Of a DNA stretch of 5,194 nucleotides, positions 1 through 5,194 are shown one piece after another. The stretch covers positions 1 through 5,194 of the forward strand of contig JAENXP010000234.1 of NCBI GenBank assembly GCA_016649475.1, in the 5' to 3' direction. Made by a program: the position numbers and the translations under genes. Each line of letters opens with the position of its first letter. Within the stretch, counting starts at the first letter, position 1. The notes under the pieces are model-generated. The model made no database searches. It worked only from the letters and a program-made list of their open reading frames with translations, and was not told the origin of the DNA. Origin of the DNA: Burkholderiales bacterium. GTDB taxonomy: Bacteria > Pseudomonadota > Gammaproteobacteria > Burkholderiales > SG8-39.

Positions 1-536
<536 letters not shown>

Positions 537-540
<4 letters not shown>

Positions 541-1331
541 TTTACCAGGACAGCAAGACCCTGCTCTCGGTGCGCGATCTGCACGCGAGCGTCAGCGGCA
601 CCAAAATACTCAAGGGAATGAACCTCACGGTCAAGAGCGGCGAAGTGCATGCGATCATGGGGCCGAACGGCTCGGGCAAGAGCACCTTCGCCAAGGTGCT
701 TGCGGGCCACCCCTCCTACGAGGTCAGCGGCGGCGAGGTGGTGTTCGAAGGCAGCAACCTGCTCGAACTCGCGTCCGAGGCGCGCGCGCGCGCGGGGGTT
801 TTCCTCGGTTTCCAGTATCCGATCGAAATACCGGGCGTGGCCAACAGCCAGTTCCTGCGGCTTGCCTACAACACCGTGCAGGCGGGACGCGGCAAGGACG
901 AACTCGATCCGCTCGAGTTCGACGATTTCGTGCGTGAAAAAATGAAACTGCTCGAGATGAATCCGGACTTTCTCGATCGCAGCGTCAATGAGGGCTTTTC
1001 CGGCGGCGAGAAAAAACGCAACGAGATCCTGCAGATGGCCCTGCTCGAGCCCAAGCTCGCGATCCTCGACGAAACCGATTCCGGCCTGGACATAGATGCC
1101 TTGAGGATCGTTGCCGGCGGCGTTAATCAGCTGGCCAACAAAGACAACGCCATCGTGCTGGTCACCCACTACCAGCGCCTGCTCAACTACATCGTGCCCG
1201 ACTATGTGCACGTGATGGATGCGGGACGCATCGTCAAGACCGGCGGCAAAGAACTCGCCCTGGAACTCGAAGCCCGCGGCTACGACTGGGTCGGTGCGGA
1301 AGCGAAGGCGAACGCCCGCGTGAACGCATGA
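537..1331 (+). CDS. sufC: SufC, ABC-type ATPase of the SUF complex
   Basis: This 264-aa protein is the ATPase that drives SufB-SufD rearrangement during Fe-S cluster assembly; it is cytoplasmic and not a transporter. All ABC motifs are intact: Walker A GPNGSGKS at residues 42-49, Q-loop Gln93 in [10 protein letters not shown], signature FSGGEKKR at 154-161, Walker B AILDE at 175-179 with catalytic Glu179, D-loop SGLD at 182-185, and H-loop His211 in VTHYQR. The FQYPxEIPG and [14 protein letters not shown] stretches are specific to SufC among ABC ATPases. The protein is about 16 residues longer than E. coli SufC (248 aa, recalled), split between a short N-terminal extension and an Ala/Lys-rich tail after the conserved GYDW. 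It overlaps sufB by ATGA and sufD by ATGA. A GC-alternating tract at 780-794 encodes EARARAG without breaking the frame. Confidence 0.97.
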
Positions 1332-2662
1332 ATGCCGTCTCGACCAGCCCCTATCTGGCCGGCCTGCTGCAGGGGCAGCCGCCGGCAAGCCCGCTGACCT
1401 GGCTGAACGAACTGCGCGCCAACGCCGTCGACCGCGTAGGCGCGCTGACCGTGCCGACCACGCGCGACGAGGATTGGCGTTTCACCGACATATCCCCGCT
1501 GACCAAACTGTCTTTTCAGCCCGCGCAAGGCGCGGCGCATCCCGCGCAAGGCGCGGCGCAGCTTGCGCCAGCGGCCATCGAGCAGTGGGCCATCCCCGAA
1601 GCCGCGGCCCGGCTGGTGTTCGTCGACGGTATATACGCGCCCGAGCATTCATTCAACCGCGCCGGAATCACCGTGGAAAATCTTGCCTCCGGCATAAGCC
1701 GGCACGGTGCCGCCGTGCAGGCGCACCTCGGCCGCCACGCGGAATTCGAGCGTAACGCGTTCACCGCTATCAACACCGCTTTCCTGCACGACGGTGCCCT
1801 GATCCTCGTTCCACGCGACACGGCGCCTGCAGCGCCGGTTCATCTGCTGTTCATTGCAACGCGCAAACATGCCGCGAGCTACCCGCGCTGCCTCGTCATC
1901 GCGGAAACAGGCAGCGCGGTCACGGTCGTCGAAGATTTCGTATCACTGCAGGGCGAAGCCTATTTCACCAGCGCGGTGACAGAAGTGTCCCTGGCCGGCA
2001 ATGCCGAAGTCCATCACGTGCGGGTGCAGCGCGAAAGCGAAGAGGCGTTTCACTTCGCCAATTGCGCGGTGTCGCTGGCGCGCTCGAGCCGTTATCATTC
2101 GGTGAGCATCGCGCTGGGCGCGCGCATTTCGCGCCACAATCTGGCCGCACTGCTCGCAGCCGAAGGCGCCGAGTGCCGCATCGACGGTCTGGCTCTGATC
2201 GGCGGCCAGCAGCTTGCCGACAGCCACACGCTCATCGATCATGCCACCCCGCGGGGCACCAGCCGGCAACTGCACAAATGCATCGTCGACGGCGCCGCGC
2301 GCGCGGTATTCAACGGCAACATCATGGTGCGCTCCGGTGCGCAGCAAACCAACTCGTCGCAGTCCAGCCGCAATCTGCTCCTGAGCGGCAAGGCGCGTGT
2401 AGATACCAAACCGCAGCTCGAAATATTTGCCGACGACGTGAAATGCGCCCACGGGGCGACCGTCGGCCAGCTCGATGTCGACGAAGTGTTCTATCTCAAG
2501 AGCCGCGGACTGTCGGATACAGCGGCGCGCAACCTGCTGACCTACGCGTTCGGCGCGGAAGTCATCGAGCGCATTCCGGTTGCCTCACTCAGGCACCGAC
2601 TCGAGCAGACCGTGATGGAACAGACCCATGCCGCCGCACCCGGCGCTGCGCGCAAGCCATGA
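1328..2662 (+). CDS. sufD: SufD, Fe-S cluster assembly scaffold subunit
   Basis: This 444-aa protein is the SufB paralogue that completes the cytoplasmic SufBC2D complex and is linked to iron acquisition during assembly. The N-terminal helical part holds the family motif [12 protein letters not shown] (near residues 41-52). The middle is the beta-helix core. The C-terminal end has [28 protein letters not shown] sequence, followed by [10 protein letters not shown] and then [19 protein letters not shown]. His375 in KCAHGA corresponds to E. coli SufD His360, reported to matter for cluster assembly (recalled). The start ATG at 1328 overlaps the sufC stop as ATGA and has no close Shine-Dalgarno, so translation probably depends on coupling. 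At about 20 residues the protein is longer than E. coli SufD, partly because of a seven-residue tandem duplication ([14 protein letters not shown], residues 65-78) in a linker. SufB is ruled out by the WRFTD N-terminus and by gene order. Confidence 0.96.
   Translation: MNAVSTSPYLAGLLQGQPPASPLTWLNELRANAVDRVGALTVPTTRDEDWRFTDISPLTKLSFQPAQGAAHPAQGAAQLAPAAIEQWAIPEAAARLVFVDGIYAPEHSFNRAGITVENLASGISRHGAAVQAHLGRHAEFERNAFTAINTAFLHDGALILVPRDTAPAAPVHLLFIATRKHAASYPRCLVIAETGSAVTVVEDFVSLQGEAYFTSAVTEVSLAGNAEVHHVRVQRESEEAFHFANCAVSLARSSRYHSVSIALGARISRHNLAALLAAEGAECRIDGLALIGGQQLADSHTLIDHATPRGTSRQLHKCIVDGAARAVFNGNIMVRSGAQQTNSSQSSRNLLLSGKARVDTKPQLEIFADDVKCAHGATVGQLDVDEVFYLKSRGLSDTAARNLLTYAFGAEVIERIPVASLRHRLEQTVMEQTHAAAPGAARKP
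1520..1561 (+). repeat. In-frame 21-bp tandem duplication within sufD
   Basis: Two adjacent 21-base copies, 1520-1540 and 1541-1561, differ only in their last base (T versus G). They encode PAQGAAH then PAQGAAQ, residues 65-78 of SufD. The repeat keeps the frame and falls in an Ala/Pro/Gln-rich, probably flexible stretch just after the conserved WRFTD region. Confidence 0.93.
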
Positions 2663-3918
2663 CCGCAAGACTAAGCACGCTTAGCGCGACGCCCGCGCCG
2701 GCTTTCAACGTCGGGCGCCTGCGCGCCGATTTCCCCATCCTCGGGACACGGCCGGGCGGCAATGCCCTGGTGTATCTGGACAATGCCGCTTCGAGTCAAA
2801 TGCCGCAGCAGGTGATCGACCGCCTGGTGCGCTACCAGACGAGCCAGCACGCGAACATACACCGGGCGGTGCATACCCTGTCGGAGATCGCCACCGCCGA
2901 GTACGAAGAGGCGCGGCGCAAACTCGCGCGCTTCATCAACGCGCGCGAGGAGCGCGAGGTGATTTTCACCAGCGGCACCACCGAGGCGATCAACCTGGCG
3001 ATGCACGGTTTCGGGCGCAAGTTCATCGGTGCCGGCGACGAAATCATTCTGACCACGCTCGAACACCATTCGAACATCGTGCCCTGGCAGATGCTGGCCG
3101 AAGAGAAGGGGGCGAAAATCCGTGTCGTGCCGATCAACGATGCCGGCGAACTGCTGATCGGTGAATATGAAACGCTGTTCAACGAGCGCACGAAACTGGT
3201 CGGCGTGGCGCACGTCTCCAACGCGCTAGGCAGCGTCAACCCGATCAAGCAGATGATCGCGTTTGCGCGCGCACGCGGCGTGCCGGTGCTGGTGGACGGT
3301 GCGCAGGCCGTGCCGCACATGAAAGTCGACGTGCAGGACCTCGATTGCGACTTCTACGCGTTCTCCGGACACAAGCTGTGCGGGCCGACCGGGATCGGCG
3401 TCCTCTACGGCAAGGCAGCCCTGCTAGAGCGCATGCAGCCGTTCAAGGGCGGCGGCGACATGATCCTGTCGGTCAGCTTCGAGAAGACCACGTACAACGT
3501 GATTCCGCAGAAGTTCGAGGCCGGCACGCCGCCGATTGCGGCCGCGATCGGCCTCGGCGCTGCAGTCGATTACCTCTCCGGGATCGGCATGGACGCGATC
3601 GCAGCCCACGAGCACGATTTGCTCGACTACGCGACCGCGCAGCTGCGGCGCATGAAGGGGGTGCGCATCATCGGCACCGCCGCGCACAAGGCTGCGGTGC
3701 TGTCGTTCGCGCTCGAGGGCGTGCACCCGCACGACGTCGGCACGCTGCTGAACCAGGACGGCGTCGCGGTGCGCACAGGTCATCACTGCGCACAGCCGGT
3801 AATGCAGCGCTTCAAGGTGCCGGCGACCTCGCGCGCTTCCTTCGCCTTCTACAACACAATGGCGGAAGTCGACGCGCTGGTGGCGGGCATCCGCAATGTA
3901 CAAAAGGTATTCTCCTGA
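2659..3918 (+). CDS. sufS: SufS, PLP-dependent cysteine desulfurase (SufU-type)
   Basis: This 419-aa group II cysteine desulfurase converts cysteine to alanine and holds the released sulfur as a persulfide. Relative to E. coli SufS (406 aa) the checked sites are all shifted by exactly 13: His136 in LEHHSN stacks on PLP, Asp213 and Gln216 in VDGAQA contact the cofactor, and Lys239 in SGHKLCGPTG forms the Schiff base. Cys377 in RTGHHCAQP is the persulfide cysteine, and Arg392 binds the substrate carboxylate. E. coli numbering is recalled. His358 in VHPHDVG, 19 residues before Cys377, matches the B. subtilis SufS histidine used with SufU, where E. coli has Tyr. The ATG at 2659 overlaps the sufD stop (ATGA) and no clear Shine-Dalgarno is seen. 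The frame is open upstream to 2062, but that part lies within sufD and resembles nothing in this family. Confidence 0.97.
   Translation: MTARLSTLSATPAPAFNVGRLRADFPILGTRPGGNALVYLDNAASSQMPQQVIDRLVRYQTSQHANIHRAVHTLSEIATAEYEEARRKLARFINAREEREVIFTSGTTEAINLAMHGFGRKFIGAGDEIILTTLEHHSNIVPWQMLAEEKGAKIRVVPINDAGELLIGEYETLFNERTKLVGVAHVSNALGSVNPIKQMIAFARARGVPVLVDGAQAVPHMKVDVQDLDCDFYAFSGHKLCGPTGIGVLYGKAALLERMQPFKGGGDMILSVSFEKTTYNVIPQKFEAGTPPIAAAIGLGAAVDYLSGIGMDAIAAHEHDLLDYATAQLRRMKGVRIIGTAAHKAAVLSFALEGVHPHDVGTLLNQDGVAVRTGHHCAQPVMQRFKVPATSRASFAFYNTMAEVDALVAGIRNVQKVFS
3902..3908 (+). promoter_or_regulatory. Ribosome binding site of sufU
   Basis: AAAAGGT lies in the last codons of sufS, nine bases before the ATG at 3918. 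It is a moderate Shine-Dalgarno match and supports this start, whose ATG shares its first base with the sufS TGA stop (TGATG). Confidence 0.55.
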
Positions 3919-4406
3919 TGGCCGATGCGAAATCCCTGTACCAGGAAGTCATCCTGGATCACAACCGCAAGCCGCGGAACTACGGCGAGCTGGCACAGGC
4001 GAACCACAAGGCCGAAGGCCACAATCCCCTGTGCGGCGACCATCTCAATGTGGCGCTGAACCTCGACGGCGAGCGCATCGAGGCCATCGCGTTTCACGGC
4101 GAATCCTGCGCGATCTGCAAGGCCTCGGCGTCGATGATGACCGCGAGCGTCAAGGGAAAGACGCGGCAGGACGCGGAGCAGATGATTCAGGAGTTTCGCG
4201 ACATGGCCACCGGCCAACTGGAAACCGACAAGCAGGCGCACCATCTGGGCCGGCTCACCGTGTTTGCGGGCGTGCGCGATCTGCCGACGCGGGTAAAATG
4301 CGCGATCCTGCCCTGGCACACCCTGCATGCGGCGCTCAATTCGATTGCCGACACTTCTACCGAATCCGAGAACGATCCGATGCACGCTCCGATCGGCGAT
4401 GCCTGA
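3918..4406 (+). CDS. sufU: SufU, IscU-like zinc-dependent sulfur acceptor
   Basis: This 162-aa IscU/NifU-N fold protein receives sulfur from SufS and passes it to the SufBCD complex. The expected metal ligands are present: Cys39 and Asp41 in NPLCGDHLN, Cys64 in GESCAIC, and Cys128 in VKCAILPWHTL. The gap between the second and third cysteine is 64 residues, against about 43 in IscU. This insertion is the hallmark of SufU, so it is not a plain IscU scaffold. B. subtilis SufU uses the same set (Cys41, Asp43, Cys66, Cys128, recalled). Unusual here is Cys67, which gives CxxC at 64-67 where many relatives have Ser. A 20-odd residue polar tail follows the domain (TSTESENDPMHAP). The start overlaps the sufS stop by one base and has a plausible ribosome site. 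A true scaffold role cannot be excluded from sequence. Confidence 0.94.
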   Translation: MADAKSLYQEVILDHNRKPRNYGELAQANHKAEGHNPLCGDHLNVALNLDGERIEAIAFHGESCAICKASASMMTASVKGKTRQDAEQMIQEFRDMATGQLETDKQAHHLGRLTVFAGVRDLPTRVKCAILPWHTLHAALNSIADTSTESENDPMHAPIGDA

Positions 4407-4421
4407 AACCATGAATACGAT

Positions 4422-4441
4422 TGAGGGGACACATCCCCTCA
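4422..4441 (+). repeat. Inverted repeat (8-bp stem, CACA loop) after sufU
   Basis: TGAGGGGA at 4422-4429 pairs perfectly with TCCCCTCA at 4434-4441 across a four-base loop, 15 bases after the sufU stop. No T-run follows, so it is not a classical intrinsic terminator. It may still stabilise the 3' end of the sufBCDSU mRNA. A similar GGGGA/TCCCC arrangement occurs twice after nfu. Confidence 0.7.
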
Positions 4442-4457
4442 TACTCCCCTGGATTGG

Positions 4458-4485
4458 CCCGCTGCAAAATGTATTTTGCAGCGGG
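4458..4485. repeat. Perfect 13+13 bp palindrome upstream of nfu
   Basis: CCCGCTGCAAAAT at 4458-4470 is the exact reverse complement of ATTTTGCAGCGGG at 4473-4485, with only GT between. It ends 17 bases before the nfu ATG. The sequence after it (TTCTAATTAAG) is AT-leaning but is not a real T-tract. It could be a terminator or processing hairpin closing the sufBCDSU transcript, an operator for a dimeric regulator of nfu, or one copy of a dispersed repeat. I recognise no IscR or other known regulator motif in it. The repeat itself is certain; its function is open. Confidence 0.9.
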
Positions 4486-4490
4486 TTCTA
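4477..4490 (+). repeat. Direct repeat flanking nfu, upstream copy
   Basis: TGCAGCGGGTTCTA, overlapping the right arm of the palindrome, recurs with one change (TGCAGCGGGCTCTA) just after the nfu stop at 5067-5080, in the same orientation. Confidence 0.7.
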
Positions 4491-4502
4491 ATTAAGCCTG
4501 CC

Positions 4503-5060
4503 ATGCCAAAAATTGCCGACATCGAAGACACGCCGAATCCGAATGCGAAGAAATTCATCCTCAAGGAACCGCTGACCTGGGGCATCACGCACTCCTACGA
4601 CAACGCCGCCGAAGCCGAGGCCGATCTGCTGGCCGCGTCGATATTCGATATCGAGCATGTGACCAACGTGTTCTACGTCGACCACTGGCTCACGGTCACG
4701 CAGGACGGCGGCGCGGACTGGCAGGACCTGCTGCGCAGGGTCGCGGACCGGATACGCGCCGCGCCGGCAGCGGACGCGCAAACCGCCCGGCTCACCGCGG
4801 CCGCTACCCCTATCGACGACCTGAGCCCGGACGACCAGCAGCGGCTTTACATGATCAATGGCTTGCTGGATGAGCAGATCCGCCCTTATCTGCAGGGAGA
4901 CGGCGGCGACCTGCACGTGCTCGGCCTCGAGGGCAACCGGCTGACCGTGCATTACCAGGGCGCCTGCGGCAGCTGCCCGAGCTCGATGTCGGGCACGCTG
5001 GTAAGCATCGAACACATGCTGAAAACGATAGAACCCGATATCGAAGTGGTGGCGGTCTAG
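4503..5060 (+). CDS. nfu: Nfu-type Fe-S cluster carrier (Nfu_N + NifU C-terminal domains)
   Basis: This 185-aa protein probably binds and delivers Fe-S clusters to apo-enzymes. Residues 1 to about 85 form an Nfu N-terminal domain, recognised by IEDTPNPNAKKFIL near the start. An Ala-rich linker follows (about 86-105). From about 110 to the end is a NifU C-terminal domain with YLQGDGGDLHVLGLEG and the cluster-binding CGSC motif (Cys155, Cys158) in YQGACGSCPSSM. This is the NFU1-like layout; E. coli NfuA instead has a degenerate A-type N-terminal domain. ATG 4503 is chosen because the conserved domain begins a few residues later. An in-frame TTG at 4476 would start inside the palindrome and add unconserved residues. 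No good Shine-Dalgarno precedes the ATG. The gene lies 96 bases after sufU, so it may be the last operon gene or have its own promoter. Confidence 0.92.
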   Translation: MPKIADIEDTPNPNAKKFILKEPLTWGITHSYDNAAEAEADLLAASIFDIEHVTNVFYVDHWLTVTQDGGADWQDLLRRVADRIRAAPAADAQTARLTAAATPIDDLSPDDQQRLYMINGLLDEQIRPYLQGDGGDLHVLGLEGNRLTVHYQGACGSCPSSMSGTLVSIEHMLKTIEPDIEVVAV

Positions 5061-5066
5061 CCGCGC

Positions 5067-5080
5067 TGCAGCGGGCTCTA
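5067..5080 (+). repeat. Direct repeat flanking nfu, downstream copy
   Basis: TGCAGCGGGCTCTA matches 4477-4490 at 13 of 14 bases and begins seven bases after the nfu stop. Together with C5066 and the GC before it, it also centres a small palindrome (GCTGCAGC, 5065-5072). Confidence 0.7.
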
Positions 5081-5098
5081 GGAGTTCATTTCAAAATG

Positions 5099-5112
5099 AG
5101 GGGATATCCCCT
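5099..5112. repeat. Perfect 14-bp palindrome
   Basis: AGGGGATATCCCCT is fully self-complementary. It may be a protein site or the stem of a transcript hairpin. It resembles the GGGGA/TCCCC stem after sufU. Confidence 0.8.
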
Positions 5113-5114
5113 GC

Positions 5115-5127
5115 GGGGACTTTCCCC
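5115..5127 (+). repeat. Short GGGGA-CTT-TCCCC hairpin
   Basis: A 5-bp stem with a three-base loop lies directly after the 14-bp palindrome. The G-run at 5100-5103 could instead pair with the C-run at 5124-5127, giving alternative folds. There is no T-run behind it, so a terminator role is only possible. Confidence 0.5.
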
Positions 5128-5145
5128 TCTCCCGTCTCCCGTCGA

Positions 5146-5187
5146 GCGGGACCGAGGAAGCGGGACCGAGGAAGGGGGATCGAGACC
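5146..5187 (+). repeat. 14-base tandem repeat, two exact copies and one diverged
   Basis: GCGGGACCGAGGAA is repeated exactly at 5146-5159 and 5160-5173. A third, diverged unit (GGGGGATCGAGACC) follows at 5174-5187. The array reaches close to the window edge and may continue. Its unit is not a multiple of three and it has no open frame of note, so it is probably non-coding. Confidence 0.8.
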
Positions 5188-5194
5188 TTCGGGG

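Larger units (their letters stand above)
5061..5194. other. Non-coding region after nfu, dense in short repeats
   Basis: No supportable gene, tRNA or ribosome site is seen up to the window end. The stretch holds a direct-repeat copy, two GGGGA/TCCCC hairpins, a 7-base tandem pair (CTCCCGT at 5129-5135 and 5136-5142), a short TCCCG/CGGGA hairpin (5137-5141 with 5147-5151), and 14-base tandem repeats. It is probably a 3' end or intergenic repeat zone. No T-tract marks an intrinsic terminator. Confidence 0.6.

Noticed and set aside
2062..2658. Upstream extension of the sufS frame
   Set aside because: It lies within sufD in another frame; the Arg-rich translation matches nothing in the desulfurase family, and the ATG at 2659 fits gene order and length.
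4421..4445. Possible promoter TTGAGG / CATACT after sufU
   Set aside because: The gap between the boxes is only 13 bases and each box matches 4 of 6; the sequence is better explained by the hairpin it overlaps.
4411..4491. Small open frame of 26 codons between sufU and nfu
   Set aside because: It has no ribosome site, runs through both inverted repeats, and its peptide shows no leader-peptide pattern such as a run of one amino acid.
4476..4502. TTG start extending nfu by nine residues
   Set aside because: The start lies inside the palindrome, has no ribosome site, and the added residues precede the conserved domain start.
5115..5127. GGGGACTTTCCCC resembles the NF-kappaB binding site
   Set aside because: That factor is eukaryotic; in this bacterial context the match is explained as a short inverted repeat.
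5146..5187. CRISPR array
   Set aside because: The 14-base units are directly adjacent, with no spacers, and are too short for CRISPR repeats.

Overview
The window is GC-rich with strongly GC-biased third codon positions. It carries one compact SUF-type iron-sulfur (Fe-S) cluster assembly operon on the + strand, followed by a gene for an Fe-S carrier of the Nfu/NifU family. The proteins and base composition suggest a high-GC proteobacterium, perhaps beta or gamma. That placement is inference, since no rRNA or lineage marker is present.

Layout: 1-540 is the C-terminal part of sufB, whose start lies before the window. Then come sufC (537-1331), sufD (1328-2662), sufS (2659-3918) and sufU (3918-4406). 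Each stop codon overlaps the next start: three ATGA junctions, then one TGATG junction. These five genes therefore read as one translationally coupled unit. After a 96-base gap rich in inverted repeats comes nfu (4503-5060). The last 134 bases (5061-5194) hold no gene I can support, only palindromes and short tandem repeats.

How they work together: SufS (PLP cysteine desulfurase) takes sulfur from cysteine, and SufU (zinc-binding IscU-like protein) accepts the persulfide from the SufS active-site cysteine. The SufB-SufC-SufD complex builds the cluster using SufC ATPase activity, and Nfu probably delivers finished clusters to target enzymes. No sufA or sufE is visible here. All key catalytic and ligand residues I could check are present in the expected positions, so the genes look functional.

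I see no clearly new system: the coding content is a well-known pathway. The points most worth a second look are non-coding or fine detail. They are a perfect 13+13 bp palindrome just upstream of nfu, short repeats shared by the two gaps flanking nfu, an in-frame 21-bp tandem duplication in sufD, an extra cysteine in SufU next to a zinc ligand, and a SufS histidine that marks it as a SufU-type rather than SufE-type partner.
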